Assembly (NCBI GenBank): GCA_002436065.1
Contig: DIXP01000021.1
Coordinates: forward strand, 62,001 to 126,000
Source: Chloroflexi bacterium UBA6077
GTDB lineage: Bacteria; Chloroflexota; UBA6077
Length of the DNA: 64,000 nucleotides
Direction of reading: 5' to 3'
In this document: one piece after another, positions 51,919-59,459 of the stretch
Layout: the number at the start of each line of letters is the position of its first letter
Numbering within the stretch: the stretch's first letter is position 1
Position numbers and translations under genes: made by a program
The notes under the pieces: model-generated
The model's database searches: none
Told to the model about the DNA's origin: nothing
What the model saw: the letters and a program-made list of their open reading frames with translations, nothing else

Positions 51919-53208
51919 ATGCTCAACTTCGTAGCCAACCCCAAGGTCCGTCCGCTGGAGCCCACCATGCACGAGGTCGAGGCCCGGGCGGAGCGCGCCG
52001 CCCAGCGCACCGGCGTCGAGGCCACCGAGGTCGAGCGTCTCCCCTTCGACCTCTCCGCCCTCGAACAGGAGGGGGCCTTCATCAACGTCGACGCCAGGGG
52101 TTTCGGGCTCCTGGACCGGCGCATCGACTGGCAGGCCCTCGGGATCACGCTGCCCCGGGGCGCCAGCGTTACCTTCCGTCCGCCTCGGTGCGGGCTCCTG
52201 CCCGATCGGTACCGGCTGCCGCTCCTGCGCCAGGCGCAGCGGGCCCACGCCGCCCTGCACAAGTACTCCTACCACTTCACGCTCACCGAGACGCTTTTCG
52301 AGACCCCCGCCTACCGCTGGGTGCCCTGGGGCGCCTTCGAGGCCTTCGAGAAGGAGTTCCACGCGGCCGAATTGGCCCTGGAGGGCGCCAAGGCCGAGGT
52401 GCTGGAGCAGTACGAGGCCATGCTAGAGGAGGTGGTGGGTACCTTCCTCCAGCTCGCCGCCGACTCGGCCCGGCGGCTGGAGGCCACCGGCCACGCCATC
52501 CCCGAGGGGTTCCAGGAGGCGGTGGTGCGCGGCGTCCTGGGGACGATGCCCTCGGCGGAAAACCTGCGCGACAAGCTAATGCTGCGCTACCGAGTGGGAG
52601 TGATTCTGCTGGGCAGCGAGATGCTGGCCGAGCAGCGCAAGGCGGCAGAGCAGCGTCTTCAGGCGGAACAGGCCGAGGGGGTCTTGCATCTGGAGCGGCA
52701 GCGCCAGGAGGCCCGGCTCCGCCTGGTTCAGGAGGAGCTGTGGGTCGAGGAGGAGCGGGTCCGTAGACGGCTCGACGCCGAGGAGGAAGACCGGCGACGG
52801 GAGACGGAGATCAAGGAGCGGCTGCGCCGGATGAAGCTGGAGGCGGCGAGAGAGCGACTGCAAGAGGCGATGAGCCCCCTGGAAGAGGGAGCGAAGCAGC
52901 TTCACGCGGCCATCTACGAGTCTGCTTCCGCCATTCGCGAGTCGCTTCGGAAGCACCACTACCTGCCGGGAGGGTCGGCCAGACGGGTGCGACAGCTGGC
53001 CAGGTGGTTCCGCCTGATGAACTGGCAGTCCGACAAGCAGTTGGAGGCCCTCCTCGGCGAGATGGAGAGCCTCGCCAACCGGCCCCACGGCGGGAAGAAG
53101 GCCGACCCGGGCCCCATCGACCAGGTGCTCGGCGACATCATCGATCTCTGCTATGCCGATGCCCGGGCGCTGTCCGAGCCGCACCGCATGGCTGCCCTCG
53201 AGTTGTAG
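51919..53208 (+). CDS. Coiled-coil protein paired with the Ycf46-like AAA gene
   Basis: 429 residues. A globular N-terminal region (to ~130, FDLSALEQEGAFINVDARGF; RYRLPLLRQAQRAHAALHKY) is followed by helices and a charged coiled coil at ~235-310 (QEELWVEEERVRRRLDAEEE). It is eight bases upstream of the AAA protein. GAGGAGG precedes ATG 51919. The role is unknown; the pairing suggests an AAA substrate or adaptor (inference). Confidence 0.65.
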   Translation: MLNFVANPKVRPLEPTMHEVEARAERAAQRTGVEATEVERLPFDLSALEQEGAFINVDARGFGLLDRRIDWQALGITLPRGASVTFRPPRCGLLPDRYRLPLLRQAQRAHAALHKYSYHFTLTETLFETPAYRWVPWGAFEAFEKEFHAAELALEGAKAEVLEQYEAMLEEVVGTFLQLAADSARRLEATGHAIPEGFQEAVVRGVLGTMPSAENLRDKLMLRYRVGVILLGSEMLAEQRKAAEQRLQAEQAEGVLHLERQRQEARLRLVQEELWVEEERVRRRLDAEEEDRRRETEIKERLRRMKLEAARERLQEAMSPLEEGAKQLHAAIYESASAIRESLRKHHYLPGGSARRVRQLARWFRLMNWQSDKQLEALLGEMESLANRPHGGKKADPGPIDQVLGDIIDLCYADARALSEPHRMAALEL

Positions 53209-53217
53209 GAGGTTCCC

Positions 53218-54816
53218 ATGCTTCATCCCCTGGAGATGCCCAGTCTGGACGCGCTCGTGCGCGAGCTGGACATCCTGATCCGTGCCCGTTACCCGCTCAT
53301 CGCCGTCAGCACCTTCGAGGAGGTGCGCTTCCGGCGCCTCATGGCTGCCGTGGCCGGGCTCGAGCGCCACAGGGCGAAGGGCCTCTTCGTCTGGAGCCGA
53401 ATCCGCGGCCTGCACCAGGTAGCCGGGCCGGGGGTCGGTGCGAGCGAGAAGGTGATCCCCGACACCGAGGATCCGCTCTCGGTGCTGGATCATATCGCCG
53501 AGGCCGACCGCGGGCTGTACGTCCTCTGCGACTACGGCCCTTACCTGGCCCCTTACGGCCAGGAGGAGCCCCAGCTCGTCCGGCGACTGCGCGAGCTCGC
53601 CTGGGCCATCAAGACCCGGCCGGTCACCGTGCTCCTGATCGGGCCGAGCTTCCCCGAGATCCCGGCCCTGGAGAAGGAGGTCAAGCTCATCGATCTGCCG
53701 CTGCCCGAAGAGCGGGAGGTGGCGAGGCTCCTGGAGATGGAGCTGGGCCGGCTGGCGGATAACCCTGATGTGCGCCTCGCCGTGGACGAGCGCACGTCCG
53801 AGCAGTTGGTCCAGGCGCTGCTGGGTCTCACCGAGAGCGAGATCGAGAACGCCCTGGCCAAGGCGGCCATTGCCCATCGGGGCATTGGACCTGAAGCGAT
53901 CCCGCTGATCCTGGATGAGAAGCGGAGCGTCATCCGCCAGTCGGGCGCCCTCACATACAGCCATGCCGAGCCGGCCGACAGCCTGGGTGGCTACGCCAAC
54001 CTGCGCAAGCTCCTTCAAGAGGCGGCGGTCACCTTCACGCCTGCCGCCAGGGCTTACGGCGTCGAGCCGATGAAGGGCATCCTGCTGGTCGGCCTGCCGG
54101 GCACGGGCAAGGACCTGATCAAGAAGATCGCCTCATCGATCCTCGGCCGGCCGCTTCTCGACCTCGACTTTGGGGCCGTCATGGGCGAGGGAGGCGGGGT
54201 GATCGGCTCGGCGGCGATGAGCATCAAGCGCGCACTCGCGATCGCTACTACCCTAAAGGGGATCCTTGGAATGTCCGAGTTCGAAAAAGCGGTCGGCGGG
54301 CTCCAGTCCTCGGCCCGCACCGACGGCGGCGAGACCGCGCGCACCATCGCGCATCTCTTGAACTGGATGCAAGAGCAGCAGGAGGTCTTCGTCGTCGGCA
54401 CCGCCAACGACGTGCGCCAGTTGGCCCCAGAGCAGCTCCGCCAGGGCCGCTTCAGCCAGGTGGTCTTCGTTGATCTCCCCACCGTAGAGGATCGAGCCGA
54501 TATCTTCCGGGTTCACCTGGCCAAGCGAGGTCGAGATCCGCTGGGCTTCGACCTGGAGCAACTGGCCGAAACTGCCGAGGGATTCTCTGGCGCTGAGATC
54601 GAGGCTGCGGTGAAGAGCGGCCTCCTGGACGCCTTCATGGACGGCGCTCGGGATCTGGTGACCTCGGACATCGTCCGTCGGGTGCGCTCTATCCGCCCGA
54701 CTTCCGACGTCAAGCGGGAGCAGATCGAGGAGCTGCGCCGCTGGGCCAAGGAGCATCTGGCCGTAGACGCCGTTCGCGGGCAGCCGGCGTCGGGCGAGAG
54801 GTGCATGGAGTTCTAA
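53218..54816 (+). CDS. Ycf46-like AAA protein with altered Walker motifs
   Basis: 532 residues. An N-terminal ~235-residue domain (ILIRARYPLIAVSTFEEVRF) precedes the AAA module. Walker A reads LVGLPGTGKDLIKKIASSIL near 280, where Asp replaces the Thr/Ser that binds Mg-ATP. Walker B reads ILGMSEFEKAVGG near 343, where Ser replaces the catalytic-loop Asp (Glu is kept). VGTANDVRQLAPEQLRQGRF (sensor 1 and Arg finger) is intact. Ycf46 proteins usually have GCGKS and IDEIEK. AGGAGG precedes ATG 53218. A terminator closes the transcript at 54845. Confidence 0.82.
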   Translation: MLHPLEMPSLDALVRELDILIRARYPLIAVSTFEEVRFRRLMAAVAGLERHRAKGLFVWSRIRGLHQVAGPGVGASEKVIPDTEDPLSVLDHIAEADRGLYVLCDYGPYLAPYGQEEPQLVRRLRELAWAIKTRPVTVLLIGPSFPEIPALEKEVKLIDLPLPEEREVARLLEMELGRLADNPDVRLAVDERTSEQLVQALLGLTESEIENALAKAAIAHRGIGPEAIPLILDEKRSVIRQSGALTYSHAEPADSLGGYANLRKLLQEAAVTFTPAARAYGVEPMKGILLVGLPGTGKDLIKKIASSILGRPLLDLDFGAVMGEGGGVIGSAAMSIKRALAIATTLKGILGMSEFEKAVGGLQSSARTDGGETARTIAHLLNWMQEQQEVFVVGTANDVRQLAPEQLRQGRFSQVVFVDLPTVEDRADIFRVHLAKRGRDPLGFDLEQLAETAEGFSGAEIEAAVKSGLLDAFMDGARDLVTSDIVRRVRSIRPTSDVKREQIEELRRWAKEHLAVDAVRGQPASGERCMEF

Positions 54817-54844
54817 CAGCCTGGCAGGCAGTATCACAGGACCT

Positions 54845-54886
54845 GGGAAGCCCGCTGTCTTCAAAGGTGAAAGCAGCGGGCTTCCC
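54845..54886 (+). terminator. Strong hairpin terminator after the AAA gene
   Basis: GGGAAGCCCGCTG (54845-54857) pairs perfectly with CAGCGGGCTTCCC (54874-54886), a 13-bp stem with a 16-nt loop, followed by TTCTTCCCTGTCTGTTC, a weak pyrimidine tract. It separates the AAA gene from the DUF1257 gene, which starts 42 bp later. Confidence 0.8.
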
Positions 54887-54928
54887 TTCTTCCCTGTCTG
54901 TTCACCCGAATCAACACGGAGAGAGCGA

Positions 54929-55324
54929 ATGAGCAAGTACCTATCCTTCCCGGACGTGATCTTCAAGGATCGGCTATTGCTGCTGGCGGCCCTCGCCGAC
55001 CTCGGCCATTCTCAGGTGGAAGAGGGCGAGGTCCTCTCGCTCTTCGGCTACCAGGGCGACCGCAGGCCGGAGACCGCCGAGATCGTCGTCCGCCGGAACT
55101 ACCTCGGCTCCGCCTCCAACGACCTGGGCTTCGCCCGAACCGCTGGCGGCTACGTCCTGGTCGTGTCGGAATACGACCAGCAGACCCTTCACGGCGGCCA
55201 GCTTCTCCCCAAGCTGCGAACGGCGTACAACGAACGGGTGGTGGAGGAGGTGAGGCGCCGAGTGCATGGCACGGCCAGGCGCGTGGTCGAGGGCAATCTC
55301 GTCAAGATCCGGGTCCGCTATTAG
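54929..55324 (+). CDS. DUF1257/Ycf35-family protein
   Basis: 131 residues. The frame MSKYLSFPDVIFKDRLLLLA, then RPETAEIVVRRNYLGSASND, GFARTAGGYVLVVSEYDQQT and VVEGNLVKIRVRY is the DUF1257 (Ycf35) layout: a repeated beta-alpha-beta with a final Arg-rich strand. Ycf35 and Ycf46 often occur as neighbours in cyanobacteria, plastids and Chloroflexota. Function not established. Confidence 0.75.
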   Translation: MSKYLSFPDVIFKDRLLLLAALADLGHSQVEEGEVLSLFGYQGDRRPETAEIVVRRNYLGSASNDLGFARTAGGYVLVVSEYDQQTLHGGQLLPKLRTAYNERVVEEVRRRVHGTARRVVEGNLVKIRVRY

Positions 55325-55340
55325 AGCAAGGAGGCAGACC

Positions 55341-55541
55341 ATGCCCGAAATCGAGTTTACCCTGGACTCCGCGACCGGCGAACTGACCTTGCACGTGAAG
55401 GGCGTCGTCGGCCCAACCTGCGGCGACGTCGCGAAGTTGGCCCGGGAACTGCTCGGCGAACCCGGCCAGGAGCGGAACACCGCCGAGTACTACCAGCGCA
55501 CCCAGGTGCGCCCTCGGGTCCGTCCAAGGATCGGGCGATGA
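55341..55541 (+). CDS. DUF2997-family small protein
   Basis: 66 residues: MPEIEFTLDSATGELTLHVK, GVVGPTCGDVAKLARELLGE and TAEYY near the end. DUF2997 proteins have this length and the IDxxTGExxxxVxGxxG pattern and co-occur with DUF1257. AAGGAGG precedes ATG 55341; the stop overlaps the radical SAM start. Confidence 0.75.
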   Translation: MPEIEFTLDSATGELTLHVKGVVGPTCGDVAKLARELLGEPGQERNTAEYYQRTQVRPRVRPRIGR

Positions 55542-56233
55542 CCGATCTCACCTGGATCCTGGACCCGGCGACCGGACAGCTCGTGGCCGCAGGGATAGCT
55601 TCGGAGGAAACGAGGGCGTTGGTAGGCGACCTCCTCCCACTGGGCCACGAGTTGGCTTGCGGTCGGCCGCTGACCTGGGTGCCGATGTCGGCGACGACGG
55701 GTTCCCCAGGCACTGTCCTGCGGGTCGCCCGCATCTACCATGGATCGGTCATCAAGGGGCCGGGGCGCCGGAGCGTGGTGCAACTGCAGGGCTGTACTCT
55801 CCACTGTCGGGGCTGCCACGTTCCCGATACCCACGACCGAGCGGGAGGCGTGGCTCTCTCGGTGCCCGACCTGATGGCCCTCTTGCTCGACCCGAGCGGC
55901 GAACCGCGCGACGGGGTTACGGTATTGGGGGGCGAGCCTTTCCTTCAATCTGTTGGCCTGGTCGACCTACTGCACGCCCTCAAAGAGCGTGGCGTCCACA
56001 CCACCGTCTACACGGGGTTCACGCTCGAAGCCCTCCTCCAACGACCCGAACCCTCGGGGCGTAAAGCGCTGGAGCTGGCGGATCTGCTGATCGACGGCCC
56101 CTACATCGACTCCCTGAGGGGCCAGGCCGGTCCCTGGGTCGGGAGCGCCAATCAGCGCGTGATCGACATGGCGGCGACTCGCTTCGACTCTGGGATCAAG
56201 CCCGTCTCATTGCCGGCAAGCCCCGGTCGGTGA
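55538..56233 (+). CDS. NrdG-like 4Fe-4S radical SAM activating protein
   Basis: 231 residues. CTLHCRGCH near residues 87-95 (CxxxCxxC) is the radical SAM cluster motif; VTVLGGEPFLQ is the GGEP motif. An N-terminal ~65-residue extension (MTDLTWILDPATGQLVAAGI) is absent from NrdG and echoes the DUF2997 opening 'DxATGxL'. NrdG-type proteins activate glycyl-radical enzymes, but no such enzyme is encoded here, so it may serve a Ycf46/Ycf35-linked role instead. Confidence 0.8.
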   Translation: MTDLTWILDPATGQLVAAGIASEETRALVGDLLPLGHELACGRPLTWVPMSATTGSPGTVLRVARIYHGSVIKGPGRRSVVQLQGCTLHCRGCHVPDTHDRAGGVALSVPDLMALLLDPSGEPRDGVTVLGGEPFLQSVGLVDLLHALKERGVHTTVYTGFTLEALLQRPEPSGRKALELADLLIDGPYIDSLRGQAGPWVGSANQRVIDMAATRFDSGIKPVSLPASPGR

Positions 56234-56317
56234 AGGCAGGCGCCCCCTTGCTCGGAAGACGGCCCGAAAGGGAACCCATCGAGATATGCGGCCGGGCGAC
56301 TTGAGGCTCTTGGGCCA

Positions 56318-56962
56318 TCAGAAGTGCAGGTTGAACAGCCGGAGGGTCTCGATGAGGTCAGGGTCGTCGGACAGGATCACCTCCGCGGGACCCGCCCGCC
56401 GGAGGGTAGCTCCCTCGAAGATCGCCCAGCAGTCCAGGCTGTCGTCGAAGCGACTCGTGTAGGCGACCCCGTTGAAGCCGTGCTCATGGGCCCACTGGGC
56501 GATGTCGCGGGTGAGATCGCGGCTGCCGCTTCGGACGGTGCTCACATCCAGATCGGGCAGACCGAGCCGGAGAAGGGCATCGGCCAGTTCCGCCCGCAGC
56601 GCCTCGCGGGTTCCGAGCACGCGCAGATCCAGCCACTTCTGGCCGGGGTTCAGGTAGAACCGCCCGACACAACGTCTCACCCACCAGTCGCTGGGCACCA
56701 CGGGAAGGAGGGAGGGGTCGGGAGCCCCGGTCACCTTGCGGAGTTCCACCAGGGCCCGGGGGCTGGGCCGGTACCGCGCGAGGGACTCGACGAAGCACCC
56801 CAGGCGCTGCTCAGATGCGTACAGCGTGCGGAAAGCGCGCATCGGGTCATCGAACCGGCCCGAGCCGACGTACTTCAGGGGAGGCCAGGCAAGGGGGTCG
56901 GGGAGGTAGCCTATCCGGCAGAGCGGCTCGGGCGGAGGGACTGCCTCCACGAAGTCGGTCAA
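56318..56962 (-). CDS. RES-domain toxin
   Basis: 214 residues. The RES signature is seen as RTLYASEQRLGCFVESLARY (Arg, Tyr, Glu) and later YTSRFDDSLDCWAIFEG (Ser), with GRFDDP near the start. Family members degrade NAD+ and are held by an Xre-like antitoxin. The start overlaps the antitoxin stop (ATGA), the normal antitoxin-first order. Confidence 0.83.
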   Translation of the reverse strand: MTDFVEAVPPPEPLCRIGYLPDPLAWPPLKYVGSGRFDDPMRAFRTLYASEQRLGCFVESLARYRPSPRALVELRKVTGAPDPSLLPVVPSDWWVRRCVGRFYLNPGQKWLDLRVLGTREALRAELADALLRLGLPDLDVSTVRSGSRDLTRDIAQWAHEHGFNGVAYTSRFDDSLDCWAIFEGATLRRAGPAEVILSDDPDLIETLRLFNLHF

Positions 56963-57321
56963 GGGTTGGCCAGGAAGAAGCGGGCGGCCTGCAGCACCTT
57001 CGCGGGTTCCTTGGCCAGCATCAGGGCCGGCGATTCGTCGTCCAGCTCAGGGTTCATCCCGAGGAACCAGGCCCTGACGGTGCCTGGGGATTCGGCGCTG
57101 AGCAGCAACTGCGTGATCTGGAAGGCGAGGCGCAACCGCTTCTCGGCCTCAGGATGCGGGGTCTGCGCGCCCCGGCCCCACCTGCCCACCGCCTTGGCAT
57201 CGCTCACACCGGCGATGACTGCCGTGAGCCGCTGACCCAGGACATCCTGAAGGTATCGCACCACCGTCGGCAGATCGGTTCGAGTCGCCTGATTGTGTGC
57301 CGCCCGATCAAAGGCCAGGGC
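56959..57321 (-). CDS. Xre/MbcA-type antitoxin
   Basis: 120 residues. A helical DNA-binding half (LPTVVRYLQDVLGQRLTAVI; SDAKAVGRWGRG) precedes the antitoxin toxin-binding part (RLRLAFQITQLLLSAESPGT; RAWFLGMNPELDDESPALML; EPAKVLQAARFF), the Xre-MbcA-ParS C-terminal pattern. ATG 57321 has GGAGG upstream. Neutralises the RES protein and likely autoregulates. Confidence 0.83.
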   Translation of the reverse strand, partial: ALAFDRAAHNQATRTDLPTVVRYLQDVLGQRLTAVIAGVSDAKAVGRWGRGAQTPHPEAEKRLRLAFQITQLLLSAESPGTVRAWFLGMNPELDDESPALMLAKEPAKVLQAARFFLANP

Positions 57322-57457
57322 CATAGCTGCCTCCACGCGCTGGGCTATCTGCCGGCTATCTTACCGCAAATGCAACCGGAAATGCAACCTGCCAAGCTGC
57401 CCTTGGTCGAGGGCCGCGCCGTGTCCCTCACCTTTGTCCTCTAGAGGAGGCGAAACG

Positions 57458-57646
57458 ATGGCCACTGCCAGGATCGCCCGGCTGCCCCGCTCGGCGGCAC
57501 CCCTCCGGCGGCTTTTCGGCAACCAGGACAAGTGCATTGAGATACTGAGCCGGCAGGCCGCTCGATTCATCCGACCGGTGCTAACCGTTACGCGGTGCAC
57601 CGCAGTCTCAGCTCCGCCGGGAAGGCAGGCGAAGGAGGATCCATGA
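57458..57646 (+). CDS. Small protein of unknown function
   Basis: 62 residues (start MATARIARLPRSAAPLRRLF; FGNQDKCIEILSRQAARF in the middle). GAGGAGG is seven bases before ATG 57458, and the stop overlaps the next ATG (ATGA-like, 57643). Composition is ordinary; not recognised. Confidence 0.45.
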   Translation: MATARIARLPRSAAPLRRLFGNQDKCIEILSRQAARFIRPVLTVTRCTAVSAPPGRQAKEDP

Positions 57647-57906
57647 AACTGGGGATTGCCGGCGTCAACACCCGGCCGCTGATGCAGGCCGCCGACCCGC
57701 TGATCGGCATCGCCGGCAACTGGGGCTCGACCCTGCGCCCGCACGTGGAGCGAGTCCTCGCCGCGCCACCCGCCATCAGCCGGCAGCGCCTCGGCGACCA
57801 GGCGGCCCTGCACGCGTGGAAGCACGCCTGCTACTTACTCGACTACACTTACCTCTCCTGTCCTGATGGGCGCAGGGGTCGCATGCGGTATCGGCCAGGA
57901 TTCTAG
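57643..57906 (+). CDS. N-terminal part of an amber-interrupted TGT-like gene
   Basis: 87 residues from ATG 57643 (GGAGG upstream): MKLGIAGVNTRPLMQAADPL ... WKHACYLLDYTYLSCPDGRR, ending with a TAG at 57904-57906. The following reading is the same frame, so this TAG is the only break with the next gene. A start such as xxxGIAG then LLxYTYL is what one expects from the first strand and helix of the downstream TIM-barrel protein. Listed as a separate feature because of the stop. Confidence 0.55.
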   Translation: MKLGIAGVNTRPLMQAADPLIGIAGNWGSTLRPHVERVLAAPPAISRQRLGDQAALHAWKHACYLLDYTYLSCPDGRRGRMRYRPGF

Positions 57907-57909
57907 CAG

Positions 57910-58707
57910 ATGTGCGCCCCCGAGACCAGGCGCCTGCCGATGTTCCTGGACAGTGCTGCCTACCGCGAGTTCACCGGGGGCGCCCCGTCGTGGAGCAGCC
58001 CCCGTCACTACTGCGAGGCCATCGACCTGATCCAACCGGATGGGGCGATGGCCAAGGACGTGGTGGGCGACCAGGAGGCCAGCCTCCACGGCTACGAACG
58101 CATGCGCGCCGACGGCTACGGCGACCTGACGATCCCTGTTTGGCAGCTCATGGCGTCGTGGGTGAGCGGATTGTCGGTCGAGGCCAACGCCCGCCTCGCC
58201 TCCCGCGACCCGGTGCTGCGCTTCTATTGCGACCGGGCGCCGCTGGTCGCCATCGGCGGCCTCAACCAGAGTCCTTGCCGGCGGAGTGAGCGCCATCTGT
58301 ACCTTCAGGTCCTGTGCCGTGCCTTCCCCGACACCCAGTTCTGGGCACTCGGGCAGGCGAATCCGGTGGTAGTGAACGGGCTCGGTTGCGCTGGACTCCT
58401 CGGCCGTGTGTGGGTGGATGGAAGCTGGTGGATTCACGACGCCCGCGCGGAGGTGCTCGCCGTGCTGGAGGACGGCCTGATCAAGACGATCCGCCTGACG
58501 CGGACTGGCGCCCGCAGCTTCTTCCCGCTCCTGGAGCTGATGAGCTGCAACTTGCGCTCGCTGCTGGCGGCCTATGCTGGTCTGTGGACCTTTCCCGGGC
58601 CACCACGGGTGCCGACCGACTTGGAGGACCTGGACGCCCGGCTCGAGCTGCGGCGCCGACTGGCTGGTACGCAGCTAGACCTGTTCGCCCACCGAGAAGC
58701 CGCCTGA
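57910..58707 (+). CDS. TIM-barrel, TGT/DpdA-like protein (main part)
   Basis: 265 residues from ATG 57910, directly after the TAG. LPMFLDSAAYREFTGG is like the Asp-Ser-Gly/Ala nucleophile loop of tRNA-guanine transglycosylases and DpdA; VLRFYCDRAPLVAIGGLNQS and FWALGQANPVVVNGLGCAGL continue a barrel pattern. There is no zinc-binding Cys/His set. DpdA-like proteins insert 7-deazaguanines into DNA; this similarity is by eye only. No good ribosome-binding site (AGGA ~9 bases away) supports an independent start. Confidence 0.5.
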   Translation: MCAPETRRLPMFLDSAAYREFTGGAPSWSSPRHYCEAIDLIQPDGAMAKDVVGDQEASLHGYERMRADGYGDLTIPVWQLMASWVSGLSVEANARLASRDPVLRFYCDRAPLVAIGGLNQSPCRRSERHLYLQVLCRAFPDTQFWALGQANPVVVNGLGCAGLLGRVWVDGSWWIHDARAEVLAVLEDGLIKTIRLTRTGARSFFPLLELMSCNLRSLLAAYAGLWTFPGPPRVPTDLEDLDARLELRRRLAGTQLDLFAHREAA

Positions 58708-58786
58708 TGGCTATCGTCGACGTGAAGCCAGCGATGCTGAGACTGCAGAACTGCATTCCGGGGCTGGCAACCTCGACGGCGGACGT

Positions 58787-59116
58787 TCAGGTCGCTCTAG
58801 CTCTCCCTGAACGCCACGTTCCCGTGACCGCAGTGACGATAGCAGCCAACGTACCAGGCCGCAGGAAGATCCCGACGCTGAAGACAGTAAGAACCGTCAT
58901 GACCAGCAGCCCCAGCGCAGAGACCCAAAGGACGGTCAGCCATGGCCCGCTGTGATGAAAGATGTGCTGGTAGGCCCCAATTCCTGCCCCAAGTCCGCTC
59001 AGTCCAATTACCGCAACCGCCCAGGCATAGGCTCCTAATCCCGCCGCCACCGCTGCAACCACTACTCCGACGAGCGCAGCCACCACGCCGGCCACAACTT
59101 CAATCAACCGACCCAT
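58787..59116 (-). CDS. Small four-TM membrane protein
   Basis: 109 residues with four TM helices (ALVGVVVAAVAAGLGAYAW; VLWVSALGLLVMTVLTVFSV). ATG 59116 has GGAGGCG seven bases upstream. Paralogue of the protein at 36469-36819. It is convergent with the TGT-like gene. Function unknown. Confidence 0.65.
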   Translation of the reverse strand: MGRLIEVVAGVVAALVGVVVAAVAAGLGAYAWAVAVIGLSGLGAGIGAYQHIFHHSGPWLTVLWVSALGLLVMTVLTVFSVGIFLRPGTLAAIVTAVTGTWRSGRARAT

Positions 59117-59459
59117 TGTTCTCGCCTCCACAGGAGGACCGATGTCTTTCGCTTACTGCCCCTTTTACTCGCAGTATGCGCTCCATATGGACCAGGCGGT
59201 GAGCCGATAGGTGACGCCTTCGATCGGCCAGACTCTCTCCCGCATAGCGTCATGCGTGCCGCTATCCTGGAATACGAGAAGAGGTTCCATCTTGATGCTC
59301 GTCTGCTGGCCGCTGTAGACTCGAGTCAGGAAGATCAGCACCACTGTTACCAATCCACTCCCTAGCGCGTTTACCAGCTAGTACCAGAAGGTACCCTGGC
59401 GATCGCGTTGGCCGCGATGAGCCTGCGCTACCCTGGCTCACGACTGCCGAGAGAGTCCC
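59117..59459. other. Intergenic region
   Basis: 343 bp between divergently transcribed genes. It holds a 62-codon minus-strand frame (59165-59353) with a weak TTG start and no clear ribosome-binding site, which I do not accept. No strong promoter, repeat or hairpin seen. Confidence 0.5.

Noticed and set aside
52576..54018. 480-codon minus-strand frame
   Set aside because: Antisense to the coiled-coil and AAA genes, with no start signal.
59165..59353. 62-codon minus-strand frame
   Set aside because: Weak TTG start with poorly spaced purines; a hydrophobic start alone is not enough.
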